The notes beneath the pieces were generated by a model. The model was not told where the DNA came from. It searched no databases and worked only from the letters and a program-made list of their open reading frames with translations. A stretch of DNA of 64,000 bases, taken from the NCBI GenBank assembly GCA_019009955.1, contig CM032232.1, positions 51,409,501 through 51,473,500 of the forward strand, given 5' to 3'. The translations under genes and the position numbers were made by a program. Below, one piece after another: positions 11,430 to 26,400 of the stretch. The DNA comes from Riptortus pedestris. Taxonomy: Eukaryota > Arthropoda > Insecta > Hemiptera > Alydidae. Positions within the stretch are counted from its first letter, which is position 1, and the number at the start of each line of letters is the position of its first letter.

Positions 11430-14293
11430 GCAATAGGTTGGATTGCAAAAAGGTATATAACCAATCTTTTGGATAGAGTAATGTAGTACAATTATTGGTC
11501 TATGGGAATTTGAAAGTTTACATAGTTATTTATATTTTCTTAGTTTTCAGCGTTCAGTAAACTTCTCTCTCCACTCTACTCTTGAGAGTTTAACTTGAAG
11601 TTATTTTATATCTAATCATATCCCCATTATGTTGATAATAAATCAAGGACGGGAATGCAGTACAATTTTTTATTTAAACAACCAGTGGATAGATCTATCC
11701 TTCTGTATAAAGATTGCAGGTTCCTAGCAAAATTTAATACTAAAATTATTTGTAAGGTATACAAATCTGGCCAATAGGAGTGGGATACAATTTAGCTATA
11801 AATAGAATAAATACCAATATTTTAATTTGTATACTCTATTCCTTTTTGATTTATTTAAATTATATTCTGATGGTAATAAAATGTTGCAATTAAAAATAAG
11901 TGTAACATTATCGCCTAATTTCATATTGAAGAACCTTATAGGTCCAAGATTTATTCCAAGCTAATTTGTTCCAGAATTCTTTGGAATATGTTTTTAAACT
12001 ATTAAAAAGCCATTTACTTATATGAATTCTGAAACAGTGGGTCCTGATTTCAGATGTCATCACATATATTAGTTACTCACAGAAATTATCAGAGAATTTA
12101 TAATGGTGTTCCTTTTTCTTTTAGACCAGTTTGAGAAAATATTGTAAAACAAAATTGTATCTACTTTAATATTCTACAGCATAAAATAATCATGGAAAAT
12201 AATTAAAAAGACTATTTTTAAATAAGTCAAAATTTCAATGATACATTGCCAAAATCAAAATATGCTGTTAAGAGTCACTAAAGATACTCAAAGCTGTATT
12301 ATTTATTGTCAGTGGATATACGTGTGTGGGTGCGCTCACACACAAAAAAGCAGGTTACTAGTTAGTAAAAATAATATGGCTATAAAATAATTACACTAAT
12401 GTATTTACTATTTAAAATACATTAATATTTAGTTGCTTAAAATCTTAACATATTTTTTCAATGCAAAATTTCATTTATTTTTAAAGTTACATAAACTACT
12501 TTTGAAGTGGCTGATGGTATGTTACCTCACATATGCAAGAGGTATTTACCCTGTCATAAGAAAATTTATTATACTTGCAATATGAAAATAACCTCATAAA
12601 ACCTGAAGTTTTCATACATAATAGACACAGCATACCAAGAGCTTGAGAACTACATGAAACGGGTGTGTATTTTACAAAAAATAAAATAAAAACAATAAAA
12701 TAAATAAATGGTGGAGAGTTTGAATTCACAGCCATGCTCTTTAAATGATCATCTATGATCAAGGCCAATATGATCAGAACGTTTTTGATAAAGAAAAACA
12801 CATTTATTTTAATTAATAAACACAAACACAAGCTTCTGAATCCGTTTCAAATTAATTAACTAGAATAGAATCCGTTCATTTTTTATGCATTTACTAAAAA
12901 CTTATACATGTATAAGAGATATGATAATACATTTTCTATATATAATAGAATAGATTCGAACATGACAGTTATATTGTATGAAGTTCTCATTTACCTTCTT
13001 AACTAATAACATTCCATAAAATTCTTAATAAATTAAAAAACAATCAACATTACCGACATGTAAAAACAAAATTTAGCTATTCTAATCTTTTAAATTAATA
13101 TTCATAACAGTGCACTATTTACTATACAGTTACTTTTACTATATCTAGATTAACACTATTAAATCATAGTCAACTTAAATAATACAATTTACCATTCAAA
13201 TTGTTTTATTGTTGTTGTTTTTACAGATAATATACTTTCATTGATCCTTAAACACTATATTTCTTGTAACAATTTAATATTTATCAGATGTATATAATTC
13301 ATATGTGGCTGTTTATTGAGCAATAACATATTATTTCATTATAATACACACAGTATTTTATTTTCTATTGGTGACTATAATTTATTGGATTTTTGATGGA
13401 TTTACTGAGGAAGGATTTTAACATTTTCTAAGTTACTCATATAAATTGTATAATTATAACATTAAACTTATTTACAAAGGTCATATTAATATATTACATA
13501 ATTTTATGATTGACAAATTTCTGGAATTTATAAGACAGATAATATTTAAAATAAGTTTCCTCTAAAGTAAGGTCAATCATACATGATGTCTCTTAATGCT
13601 TGCATTATTCTACAAACAATTTGGAGTTCATTATGTACTGTAATTCACATAATTTTGTCTATTCTTAAAAAAAAATTAAGCATCATCCTTGAGGGCAGAA
13701 TAATAGGAAGAACATCCTAAAATGGTGGGCACCTAATTTGTCGTAGTCCAAAACAATACATGACCATTTGAAGACACCTTGTATAAGATTTATAAGCAGA
13801 TTTTCTACAAACCCAATGAAATCCATAAAAAAAATGAACCAAGTGTGGCCGTAGATACATTAATAATAGAAATATTTTATAAATAGCAACTAATAAATGC
13901 ACATTTTACAATGCAATTGGTTTCAAATGAATATTTTGAATATCAAGTAAGCATTATTATTATTATTACCTATATATTTAATGATTTTTCTAACATAACA
14001 AAATAGTTAATATGCTGTGCTGTGGGAAATCCAAGAAATGAGAAATGCCTGGGAGTACTGAAATAATTGACTTTATGGTCTCCCACAGAAGAATAGTCGT
14101 TCATTCAAATATTCTGCTAACTGAAAATACAGACAGCTTTTAAATGTCCCTTACTAAATCTCATAAAGGCTCTTCATCCGCACAATAAGGCTCAAGTTCA
14201 ATCCCTGGAAACCCTTGAAAAATTCACTTGTTTTGAGAAATTAAATGTTCATTAGTTGTGTTGTATACTTCAGTAGGGTGGGAAACTTAAAAA
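11430..14293. other. Intergenic DNA without recognised genes
   Basis: AT-rich sequence with only short, biased open frames; the longest, about 110 codons on the minus strand near 12496-12831, has no recognisable domain. A short GT/CA inverted stretch lies near 12320-12345. No RNA gene or clear repeat was recognised. Confidence 0.4.
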
Positions 14294-14706
14294 GTCCGTC
14301 ACGCAGGGGCTGTGTAAACTAAGCATATTTCCCACGTGAAGGTTTACAATAGAGAAATTTCACGAGAGGTGAGCAATCAAGGAAACGACCGAACGAGCTT
14401 TTGGCGGGAAAGTCACTCAACCGTTGATTTAATAAAAATGCAAATATCTCGGTTAATATTCAAGATAGAGAAAAAATGTATATAACAATATTTATAGTAA
14501 ATGTAATTTGCAATAAGATTAATTCTGTACAATTTTTCGATCCGGAAATATTTCGAATTTTCAAAAATCCTCCCCTCTAAACCCCCCCCCTCCCACTGGT
14601 CCGATTTCAGCCGTTAACGAACTTGATCTTTCTTTTTACATAAAACTACTAAATATCGAGTTTGGTAACGATTAAACAAAAATTGCGACCGCTAGAGCGT
14701 TAACAG

Positions 14707-14770
<64 letters not shown>

Positions 14771-14884
14771 TTTTGAACGGACCTCATTTTCGTCATCTAC
14801 TAAGTAGGATCGATGGACATTTGAAGAAAAATTTCGAAAATTCCGTCATGAGTACAACCTCAATAGCTGATTTCCCTTAAGGGA
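14294..14884 (-). mobile_element. R1 element, short form, nearly complete
   Basis: On the + strand it reads from GTCCGTCACGCAGGGGCTG (stem-loop end, 14294) through the AGCATATTTCCC subterminal repeat, ATGCAAATATCTCGGTTAAT, a C-rich tract (about 14582), TTGCGACCGCTAGAGCGTTA and a (TA)n tract (14710-14766), to TTGAACGGACCTCATTTTCG and the hairpin GATTTCCCTTAAGGGA (to 14884). In the proposed element sense this is a minus-strand copy. It lacks the 350 bp or so present in the long form at 60.6 kb. No protein is encoded. Confidence 0.8.
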
Positions 14885-15602
14885 TACATTCTTACAAAGA
14901 TTTCCCATTGCCTTCTGTATCAGGCTATGTAATAAGGAGAGCATTATGAAAAGTTGAAATAATTGTTAGGTCATTCCCCGTAGCCACCTTGAATCTTAAT
15001 AATGATAGACATTACCCAATATCAACTTAGCACCCCCCCCCCTCCTAGTATTTACCCTACTTACAGCGAAGATTTAAAAAATGAGGGACATATTTAAATG
15101 TGTTAAATTACAATTTTTATCCATTATCATTTTATCATAAGTGCTATTGTTATCATCAAAATAGTAGAGTACAAGTGCAAATAGTCTCTCATGCAATGTA
15201 AATGAATTTCCACCGAATTTGAGGAGGTCTGCATTTTTTTATTCATGACCAAACTTTTGAATTTATTCTGCAGATTGAAGGATTTGTGTTTTAAGTTCAT
15301 AGCTGTGGTATTATACCACTCGAAAGTAAGAAATACATTCAGTGCCAACAAAAATATCTAAATTTTGAAGATGCAGCTGCCAAAATAAAATATTTCAAAT
15401 TTCTCCACATCCATTAGAGACGGAACATATATATAAACCCTTTTTTGCTTACTATAATTAATTATTTTCTATTAAAATTAAATTATTTTCTATGACATTT
15501 ATTATTCTGATGCATTGGAGCTAATATACCATATCACACTTTCAAATTAAATAATTTTAAATGAAGTCACATAGCACCTGCATCAGATTTTTAACACTCA
15601 TT

Positions 15603-15741
15603 TTAGCAGATTTCCCTTAAGAGAAATCAGCTATTGAGGTCATACTCATGGCGTGATTTTCGAAATTTTTCTTCAAATGTCCATTGATCCTATCTAGGAG
15701 ATGACGAAAATGAGGTCCGCTCAAAACTGTGTGTGTGTATG

Positions 15742-15798
<57 letters not shown>

Positions 15799-16573
15799 TA
15801 CCGTTCTAGCAGTGGCAATTATTGTTTAATCATTACCAAATTCAATAGTTAGCTGTTTTATGTAAAAAGAAATATCAAGTTCGTTAACGGCTGAAATCGG
15901 ACCAAAGGGAGGGGGGGGGGTTAGAGGAGGAGATATCAAAATATATCTGTTACTATACGTCGGATTTAAAAATTGCATAGAATCAATCTTATTGAAAATT
16001 AAATGTAATACAATTATTGTTATATACATTTATTCTCTATCTCGAATATTAACCGAGATATTTGTATTTTTCAGTTTTCAGCCTTCAGCAAAACTCCACT
16101 TCTACTCATGTGACATAAACCATACTCTGTTACGTAATAAACTACATTAGTCGAAGCATAAATACCATAAATTGTTTTCAAGAGACCTTAATTAGACGAG
16201 ATACATGCAAATATGTCATCGTGACCCCCCGCCCCATTCTTATGTTCTTGGTTTGATGAAGTACTTAAGTAAATTTGATTGATTGAGATAAAAATTATTC
16301 TGATCCATTATATATTACAGTACTAGGTATAGTAAATAGTTTTCATTTAAATTAATATGTTATATTTCCGCAATTGTTTTTCTTTCCTGTGAGAACTTGG
16401 CACACCTGTTTGTTCATATTTGAGGTGGTTCCCGTCTGGAGATTTCTTGTTATCGTTTGTATTTATTCAGTTGATGTTGAGGGTGCTATTGTGTTACCAG
16501 TATGTAGATTTATCTATTGTTAAAGATCACGTGGGTATCTGTTTAGTTTACGCAGCCCCTATGTGACGGACTT
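15603..16573 (+). mobile_element. R1 element, long form
   Basis: Starts TAGCAGATTTCCCTTAAGAG, continues through the conserved TTTTCTTCAAATGTCCATTG and GGAGATGACGAAAATGAGGT blocks, GT then (TA)n (about 15722-15793), the G-run (15908-15919), TCTCGAATATTAACCGAGAT and a C-run near 16225. It ends in TTTACGCAGCCCCTATGTGA before TTTTT (16573). The subterminal inverted repeat and 3' hairpin match the family; the hairpin has two mutations here. Confidence 0.8.
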
Positions 16574-16579
16574 TTTGTA

Positions 16580-19500
16580 ATACATAAAATTAAATAACAA
16601 GCAGATTCACCTTTTATGACAGCATATTGTTTTTCACTGCTAAAACATTGGGTCTCCTCCCTACCACTCTCTCATTACCCCATTTTATTAATTCTTTGAC
16701 AACATAAACCAAAATCATAATCACATTTCGATTTTGACAGCACAGCTTTCAATAACAAATAATATTGTAAAACTTTGGTTATAGAAGTCAAATTACAATA
16801 TCTGAATATTACATTATTTACAAGAAAATGTAATTAACAGTCCAAAACAGTTTAATATAACTAAACAATTAACTATAAAAACTGTAAAAGAATAAATATG
16901 TGTTGAATTGAAATCTGATATTATTTTTATTCTCGATATAACAAAATTCAAATAATCAAAATGAAAACATTAAAGTCAAAAGTGTCCTCAATATTTGGAT
17001 GGCTGATATATTAAACAGAAATATTTAATTCATTATAATATAAATAAATAAGTTTAAAAAAATACAAAACCCAATACTTCTATATGTAATATTACCATTA
17101 CTGGAGATATAAAAAAAGGATGCACTATTCTAGAGGGATAGAAAATACTCCTTTTCAACAATGATACTTTGTATCTTGAATTAAGCAGATTATATATATA
17201 TATATACATATTGAATAATAATTATACAATCAATAATAATAACCACTATTGAGATATACTCATCTTTCATAGTAATTATCATACAAAATAAAGGAAGCAT
17301 ACCAATTGTTAACACTTCTCAGTTGAGTATTTAACAATCATAAAATCTCAACATCAAATATTCCATTTTTAAAAATTCATCCTCTAACATCAAACTATTA
17401 ATTAAATATCTATTACAACGTCCATAGCTTACAAAGAAAACTCAATAATCAACATTATATACCCAATTTATTTAACAATTCATTAGAAAACATATCTAAT
17501 ATCACCCGAAGATTAAAGATCACAGCATATTCAATGGAAAATATGACATGAATAAAACACCAATAAAAGGAACTTCCATCCGGAAAATATAGTCAAAAGT
17601 AGGTCTAGTTCAAAAAGTTAATTTCTGTTAAGGATTTTTAACACATATGTTCAAATAAATAAAATCATTTTTATGCAGAATGTAAACAAAATAAGCTATC
17701 TTTCTTTTGATCTTAATGGTACTGATTACAAAAACATAGCGCCTTCCTTACAGTGTCCAAATTGTCAGCACCATTGATTGAGAACACCACATTTATACAC
17801 TGTTTACGAATATATTTAGTAAGGGTTTTTAATGATCCAGTCATCTGATTGCAATCACATTTTCAATGGGTAGGCAGTCTTTCTTACTATTATTATTATT
17901 GTTTTTAGATAAGAGGGAAAGAGGACTGGTTTCAGGAATAGTACTCACATTATTCCTAAAATTCTAAGCAAGCATCCTTGTTGAAGAGCGAAGGAAATCA
18001 GCTTCAAAGTAGAAATAAAGGTAATCAGGTCCTCCCAATCTTTCTCTGATTCTACATTTTTTCAAACCCCATAATGAACTAGAACCTAAAGAAAAATAAG
18101 CTTATAATAAGCTGTAATAAGTATTGGCACAGGCCCAGTCCTAAAAATCCTTCAAATGGGGTGAAATATAACAAATTTTCATCTCCTAACATTACGCTCT
18201 GTTTACACAGTGGATTTCTCAGAATCTGGTTTTTCACTGTAACTGCTCTCAATACAATTCTAGGGGTATCAGTACAAATCTCATATACATTAGAGTGAAT
18301 CTCTCTGAACCTTTCAAGGTTCTAATTCTATGATCCCCAAGCAACATAAAAATCTCGTGTGGAGATTAAGCTATCAAAGTCCATTATATACTCCGGGCCT
18401 ACTATAGCGGGATTAACAGCAAAAGGTTTCTATTTTTAAACAGGAGTTCAATGAGGTATATGAAATCAAAACTATTCGCAATCAAGAATCAACCTTTCCT
18501 CAAAATAAGTTTTTAACAAACAAGAGGTTCCAATAAAAATCAATATCCAAAAAGCAATTTAAGATGTACTTTTAAGTAAAGGGGGAAATGGTTGTATACA
18601 GAATCACTAAAGAAGATGGAGCTAAGGTACACAGCAGCAACAAAAGGTATAAATGCTCCAATTCTATATTGAGGTGTCTTTTAAATAACATAGGTGTCTT
18701 TTAAATAAGTCGGCTCTCAATATAAAAAATGTGAAAGTGATATAAGTTTCCATTTTCCTTTCAAAATCGTGAATGAATACTCAATATTTTGGTCCATATG
18801 ATAAAAACAAGAAGAGTAGAAGTAAATTTAAAAGCAAAATAATACTCCTATGCACATAGTTATTTTTAATCTTATTCCTTAAAGTCAAATTCTATTTAAT
18901 TGTAAACAAAAGGTTTCAAAAATTCAATGGTGCTTCAATTTATTTTATATTTTGTGTTTATAATTTAATGATTACTAACCCATTGAACTAGGACTCACTT
19001 TGGCCAATATAAACAAAACATAAAATGCCTGAAACATACATCATTTTAAACATTTAACTTTTTACATGTTTTAGAAAACATTCTACATTTTTCATAGGTA
19101 TAAATATTTAACATAATTAAAACCAACTTTGAGAAAAATTCTTTTTCACAGATAATACTTTTAAAAATAATTGGTAAAGAAACTTACAATATGACTGGTA
19201 GTGTTTGAATCTAGGACATCCTGTCACAGCCAAATAGGAAAGTACATTTTTTAAACAATTCTTAAAGAATAATTTTAAGATGTTTTTCATCTAATACAAA
19301 TAAATATTTAGTTTGCATATACAAAATATTGTTTTCCTGTATAGGTACCTTATTAAAAGGAAGAAGGCTAAAACTTTTGTCATCCAATAAAGAGGGTAAA
19401 TAAAGCTCTTCCAAAAAATATTATGACATGAAAAGAACAAAGGTGCTATGCCCAAGTAAATCCATAAATTAAGATTGTCTTTTATTCACTTTGAAAACTG

Positions 19501-19713
19501 AATACTATTCCTCTTTTTAATTGTCGTTCAAGTCCCATGCTTTCAAAAGCTTTGACAAAGATTAGCAGCCCAGATTAATTTAAATTAATAATTAGCAAGC
19601 ATAAAAAATTAAATATGATTACTATGTGTTTGCATGTGTGTCAAGTATATGTATGTGTGCATATATGTATGCATACTAATGTTTGTGTATGTGTGCACAT
19701 ATTTCCGTATATA

Positions 19714-19744
<31 letters not shown>

Positions 19745-22700
19745 ACACACATTATTTTTAATGTCTCTTCAAATAAAACATGGAGATATAGCTAACACAC
19801 CATTAGCGTGTAACCAATAACACAGATTCTATGCCTCAGAATATAAGAAAACAAATGAGCACAGCACCTATGTACTTTATGTCAGTATGGTTTAATTTAA
19901 ACTTTATTACTTTATATACCTAGAAACTAACTTTGAGTCATGGGTTTAATTATGGTCATAACATTGTGCCCATAAGGATTTATTTAGTAACTGGCTTACT
20001 AAATGAAATCTCTTAGTTCCACATTGGATTTGAAAAGGGTGGTAACCTATAGATAACCTGTCCCAATTCACCTTTGATGTATAAAATTTACATTAATTAA
20101 AAGAAAAAGTTGAATTATATTCGGGTGTAAGCAGGAAACACTACTTTACCAATTTTAAGAAAACTACCAATAAATGTATCTGTATCTTTGCTGACCAATT
20201 CTTTGGGCATTATTAAGTTAATGTAACTAGCAATTTTGGTCAGAATTAGATTTATTCAGAAAGAAGAAAAACAAATTGAACATTTTAAAAGCAAATAAGC
20301 ATGAGTTCTCTTTGTTAATATTTTTAATTATAACAAGAAAATATAGGTTTCTTAAAGCAGTGGTTCTCCAAGGTGTTAATTTCATGGCAAAGAGGTCAAT
20401 GTGAAAACATACAATTCAATTGCAATAACAAAAGAAAGTATAAACATTCATCTTGTATAATAACATTTAACTAGCACATATATAAAAAAAAGTACCTCAA
20501 ATGATATAGGCCGCTTGAAATTAAATGAATCTGCTCCTAAAGAATCAAAAAATTGAGTTGTACAGGTAATGAAGAAAAATTAAGAGATGTGATAAAAGCC
20601 TTTTTGGTGATTTCAGAACTCCTGCATTTTTCCTGAGGGATGGAGGCAAAACCTTAAAAGAAGTGAATCAACTTTATACTGAATCCTTGGGGAAATTGAG
20701 GTTTCTAGATGAATTTAAGACTACAGTTTCTTTTAAAATGTATAAATTAGGAGAGAATGATGTGATAACCTGTGAGCTATCCTAGTTGCATTTTCATGCA
20801 TACATAAAATGCCCTTTTGAAGCGTGATTTGTAAATCTTTGGCTCAACAGCTCATGAAAGGCAAAGGCGTTGATGGGATGGCCAGATGGATGCATTACAC
20901 ACCACAGATCGCTACTTCTATACTCCAGTAGAAACACAGTGATGAGTGAACTCCAGGTGAATATCTATAAGCCCAAACTCAAAGCATTATAACCATGCTG
21001 GAGCAATTAAATTTAGAGTGTGATCCCCATTATTGAATATGGCATGTCTGTGGCAGTAATATAACGTGTTATCTACTATATAACAGCATCTCCAACCCCC
21101 ACCCTTTGAAACATAATTCGTTATTTTAAAAGAGTCATTATGTCAGCAAATCTCATTTATAATAATACTTAAGAGCCAGGAATACTAATTTGGACAATGG
21201 AAAACCACTGTTGTATTTATTACAAACCATCCAAATGTAATTTCATCAAATAAAATTAAATCCAAACCAATTATTTTCTTACATTAATATATGCGATTCA
21301 AAAAATATATAATAATTATTGACAAAACACAAATATCAATTGGAAAAAATGATTTTGTAACAGAAATAAGTACAAGGCACAAAAAGTCAAGTACAATAAG
21401 CTGGTAATAAATATAAATTAAAAATTAATTCCCAAAATGCTTAAAGCTTCATTTCATAGGAAATGCTATTAATAGTCTGTTTTATAGAATAATACCTACC
21501 TAGGGCAATTTTAAAGGAGCCTGTTTTCTTATCATTAATAAGGTTATTTATAAAGCTCATTCTTATAAATAAATCTACAGTTGAATATTTGTGAAAAACA
21601 TGAACATACTCACATTCCTTATTTATGGCTGAAACAGTAAACAAATACAATTTAAAACATCAAGGATATTCCTGAGTTAATTGATTATTAATTACAAATT
21701 CTTAATAAATTAAAATTTCTCTGTAAAAGATAAAAATTATCCAGTATGAGTCTAGAAACTGAAAGCTAAACTGGTAAATTTAATACACCCTAATATAACT
21801 CACAAATGTCACAACCTCTTAACTTATTCAACAATGCGTTTTTTTTTAACCCTAGCAGCTCCAAAGTATTTTTCATCCCATGCCACACCAAGGACAGGGG
21901 CAAGGGGGGGGTTGTCGAGCCCTACATTTCAGTAATTATCTTATAAAATTATTTTATCCATAATTAGATAATCAGCATGGAGAGCAAACAACTTACTGAG
22001 ATGGAAAATGCAGAAGCGGTGCTTGGCTACACCAAGGAAGGGGAAGGGGCTTGTCCCACCCTCACCCAACTTTTTCTCTAACAAATTATTCTAGGGCAAA
22101 TTTCTAGGGCAAAGGAACAATGAACTCTAACAAGCTGTACTCTAACAAGCTAGTGCAACTTAACTTGTCTTTTGCTTCTATAGAAGATTAAAAAAATGTC
22201 TTATTTTATCAGGATGATCAAATATATGTGTTACACCAGTAATTTCCAAATTAAGTACATAACTACTGATGAATTAGTGCCATTCTTGGATTAATTATTA
22301 TTCCTCGAAAGGCTGAAGAAAGTGAAATCTTTCAAAATTGGCATAGCTTTTGATACAAGAAAGAAATACTAAAGAAAATAAAGTAAAATATTTAGATGCA
22401 ATCAGATAATAAATCAAATATCTAACATTTGGCATGGGTGTAATAAACATTAAATATAAAAACATATTACAATTTATTCATCTTATAGCTCTGTTACATT
22501 TTATTTTATATACTTATTCTTTCTCGTTATTTTAATTTTTTAAGTAAATAATTATGCTGGAGATGAACTTTTTCACTAACAAACTAAAAAATAAATAAAG
22601 GGGATTTATATAATTAACTAATTAAAATAATGGGGAATAAAAGCTAGAGCAATTATTTTATAAAACACGACTTACCAGAATGCAGGTATGGAGACAGAGG

Positions 22701-23327
22701 TAATTCACTACTGTTAGTAGTGACTATAAATACAAAATTCATTTACTAAAACGTAAGATAAATTCCTGGCAGAAATTTTGTTTAATAATTTTGTCTTCCA
22801 TGTCCATGTTTCTTCTCTCAGAAATAAAACCTCTCCTATATTAAATTAAATTAAAGCATTAGTAAATTAAAAGTGTTCTATTTGTTAAAATTGTCATGCT
22901 ACTTATAAATAAACATATTTTGTCAAGCCATCCTAATGGTTTAAGACTTATTTACTTTCAATTACTACAGGGAACAAGTAATGTTTACCCTCCACAACAA
23001 ACAGGCCACATTTACAACTCCATATAAACATATATTAACACAAAGATACCTTAAAAGAGAATAAATGAAAAAAAAAAAAAACAGTAGCCCAATTTTTTCA
23101 ATATTATAGTAAATTGAAAAGCAATGCTGATTTGTGTTTATATCAATCAACATTAATAAATTGAACCATTTAAAGATTAAACCTTCCTTGAGATATACAA
23201 TAATAAAATGTCATAGCCTGAACCATTTTTAAACTACATATACGAATATATAGATGACATAATACGTTTTTGATTAGTTTGGCAGCATGGAAGTATGTCA
23301 AAATTACAGTAATATTAGGAATATACC
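16580..23327. other. AT-rich region downstream of RNF207 with one degraded SINE and a (TG)n tract
   Basis: No coding sequence is recognised in this 6.7-kb stretch. It probably includes the RNF207 3' UTR (minus strand), but no convincing poly(A) signal lies just below 23328; the nearest candidate noticed is an ATTAAA-type signal near 22781 and is weak. A degraded SINE body is present at about 19955-20070. An alternating purine-pyrimidine (TG)n/(TA) tract is at 19630-19752. A tandem duplication of about 20 bp (ATAGGTGTCTTTTAAATAA type) lies near 18672-18710. Confidence 0.45.
19955..20070 (+). repeat. Degraded SINE body
   Basis: Matches the second half of the SINE family seen at 46.1, 50.1, 52.1 and 56.3 kb: GGATTTATTTAGTAAC, then AAAAGGGTGGTAACCTATAG and ATAACCTGTCCCAATT. 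The tRNA-like head is not recognisable. Confidence 0.6.
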
Positions 23328-23456
23328 TCAGGCAGGAGCTGAGTCTGTTGAAGGGGGTACTGCAGTTGTAGCCTTTGGCTTCCTTAATGTTCTTGTTTCC
23401 TGGACGGCAGCAACCAGTGTTCTAACAGCCTCCTCGTGTCCTTCAAAACTGTCAGC
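23328..23456 (-). CDS. RNF207: RNF207 exon 19: C-terminus and stop
   Basis: Residues 806-847 plus TGA at 23330-23328. ADSFEGHEEAVRTLVAAVQE, then a Pro/Thr-rich tail ending DSAPA. The acceptor is CCATAG just upstream of GCTGACAG; using the later CAG would give an immediate stop, so the frame decides. A GT follows the stop, but no continuation is needed. Confidence 0.78.
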   Translation of the reverse strand, partial: ADSFEGHEEAVRTLVAAVQETRTLRKPKATTAVPPSTDSAPA

Positions 23457-26400
23457 CTATGGATATATTGTATTATGGATATGTAAGGCTTCACTAAATC
23501 TATAATGAAAATGAATTTTTACACAAACCTATAGTGGGACCTAGAAAAGTTTTTTTAAAAACTCATCAATCCTAATGCCTAAGTGTGGTTTAAAGAAGAA
23601 GCATTTTCTTAATTTATCGAGGGACTACAGTACTACATACTGTGTTTGTGTGCATGTTGTGTGTGTGTGTGTGTGTTTGTGTGTGCGCGTGAGCATGCGT
23701 GCATGTCTGTGTGTCGAAATATAGTATTGTTTGTAGAAGTAATGTGACATTGAGGGAACAAAAATGATTGAACTCCTAAGTTGTATGAACACGGCCTGGA
23801 AAGTTCTTAGATTCACTAAAAACCAAAGTGGAATAATGTCACAAGGAAATAAAATGATTTCCAATTGTCTTACGCAGAAAATGAGAATGAAAAAATAAAA
23901 AAAACACCAGGTAGAAGTACTCTAAATTGACTTGGGATTACTTAATGTACAAAAGTTTTAGACTATCCTCTTAATGGGATGCATATACTGACTAAAGATT
24001 GATACTTGATAATGTAGGCTATGTAAACTACAACTTCAAGTGTCTACAGTATTCTCTTAATAACATGGGATCAAAAAAGAAACTTAAACAAGGAGTAGCT
24101 GAATCCATTAACAAATCAACATATGTATTACAATACAAGGGGAGTTCATTTTATTCGCCAAAAATAAAAATGAACGGACTTTTAAATATAAACAAAATTT
24201 AATAACTATACAATAATAACTTTAGAAGTTACTGGTGAGCTGGACGAATAGTATTAATAATATAATTAGGATAAATACAGAGAATATAATATATTTTATA
24301 TTGATAAGGCCATTATTTTTTACCTTCTTTAGACCATTTAAGTGAAATGCATCTCTAAATGAATCAGGATCTCGGCAGAATTTTGAATTATTTCCCCCTC
24401 TTCGCTTAGGCGGAAAAGTCTCCCATGATCTCTGTTTCTGCATAAGACGATTCCCCTTATTTATTACAACTACCAATGTCTTTCGGCGGTCCATAACATC
24501 TGTAGACGATCTCCTCCTGAAAATTAAGTTTAAAAATATAGAATATTTTCTGATTAAATTAAATATTGTAATATTTTTAAGAAAAGGAAAGTAGAAATTG
24601 AATAATTATTTGGGAAAGAATTTAACTATTAACCAATAGTTTAGTACCCGAAGGGACTTTCCCATTGGTTTTTAATAAAGAAGCAAGGTTAATGAATATG
24701 GTTAGTGATTAGATCTGGATCTACTAAATGTTAATCGTGTAGATATTAAAAAGATAGGACCACCCCGTTTGAGAAGGCTTTTGAAGATCAAGCCTCGTAT
24801 TAATGACAAGAGTCAGGGGACAGACTTTTTTTTGTTTTGTTCCCCTCTGTGTAGTCTACAGAACACAAGACCCATTCAGCTATCAAGCATCACATTCAAA
24901 TCAAATGAATGGCTTAAAAGGAGTTTTTGAAGAGGGTAAGTATGAGAGGGGAGCTTGTATTATCAGGATGATGACTTCATTATTCATGAATAGAGGACAA
25001 TGGGCTCTCTGTGATGGAAACTGCCTCAACGTTTATGCTTTGACCATGTTGAAGCTAAATATCTTGTGTGAAGGTTCTCTAAGACCTTAAGCATTTTTAA
25101 TCTCTAACAATACAAAACAATTACAAAATGCTAGTTGAAAAGGTAGAGAGAGGTTATTGAATGATAACTCTTTATTCTAATAAATCTAAATGTTTCAAAT
25201 TATAATTTTAAAAGAAAAACTTGCTACAACTTAGCAGCAAGTTATACAATATTTCAGGACACTTTCATAGCATTCATAAGATTACTTCTAACTCTAAAAT
25301 GATGATAAGTGCTGTTATTTCTTTTACAGTGTTACAAATGAACTAAATTTTCATTTAATAAAAACATAGCAAGGGCCTCTCAAATATTGTGTAATGAAGA
25401 ATGTTACAATAGTTAAATATAATAATCTATAGCATTTTAATTTACTGAAAATGTTTTCTTATGTCTAAAGGGGGCTAATTATATAAAAGGCAATGATGTT
25501 TTGAAGAAAGCAGACTGAGTTCGTAGCTACCATCTTCAGACACAAATTAACCCTTTGACTATGTGGTGGCAGGGAGGCGGGGGTCCTAACAAGAACTGTC
25601 GACTATTGCAATCTCTAAAACCCCTAACTGAATGCTAGTGGGATTTTCATTTCTTGGTGAGTATTCATTTATCTGAACTTATAAAATATAAAAACTCGAT
25701 TCCTTAATGATTCATGTTGCTATTAAGCCCAGAATGATTAATTCTAATTATGGCCCTACAGTAGCAAAAATAAAAGAAAAAAATTGAAATGATAGTCGAG
25801 TGCTTCAATAATCATGTCTGACCAGAAGCTAGACCATTACTAAGTGGGGCATGGAAGAATAAACACATTCTGCACAGTGCAGAGCCTTCTAATACCCCAT
25901 TTACTGCAGCATAACTCAGGGCCCTACTGTAGTCATCTATACTCTGGAAGAGACTCATCATTGTCCTAATGTAGTGATCATTCCCATCTAAGAGGTTGAA
26001 CAGCGTCTTCTAGAGTCCTCTAGTATTTGATTATGGTTTTACAGGCAACCATAGCAGGTGGCTTATGTGTATTTAAAAACTAAACTTAGCTTATTAAGTA
26101 TTATAAGATATTTTATCTTTCTGATCGAGAGGAAATGTCACACCTCTTATTATTACACAAATTTATGTGGTGTATTTGAGTTAAGCTCCTCTACATTTTT
26201 TTTAAATACACTAAAGGCATTTTAAAAATAAGGACAATAATAAAGTATGTAAAATGTTTATATATATAAACTTCATCATACTAACTTAAATACTCACCCA
26301 GAAGATGGTGTGTCAGGATAGAAGACACTATCTTCTGTGTCAGAGTGTGGATGATATGTAGGAGACTTATGAACTCGAGCTGTGGTAGCTTCTGAAATGT

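Noticed and set aside
12496..12831. Minus-strand frame of about 110 codons
   Set aside because: AT-driven composition, no domain and no flanking splice or gene signals.
23331..23450. Plus-strand frame over the last RNF207 exon
   Set aside because: It is the complement of a well-supported minus-strand exon with correct phase and stop.
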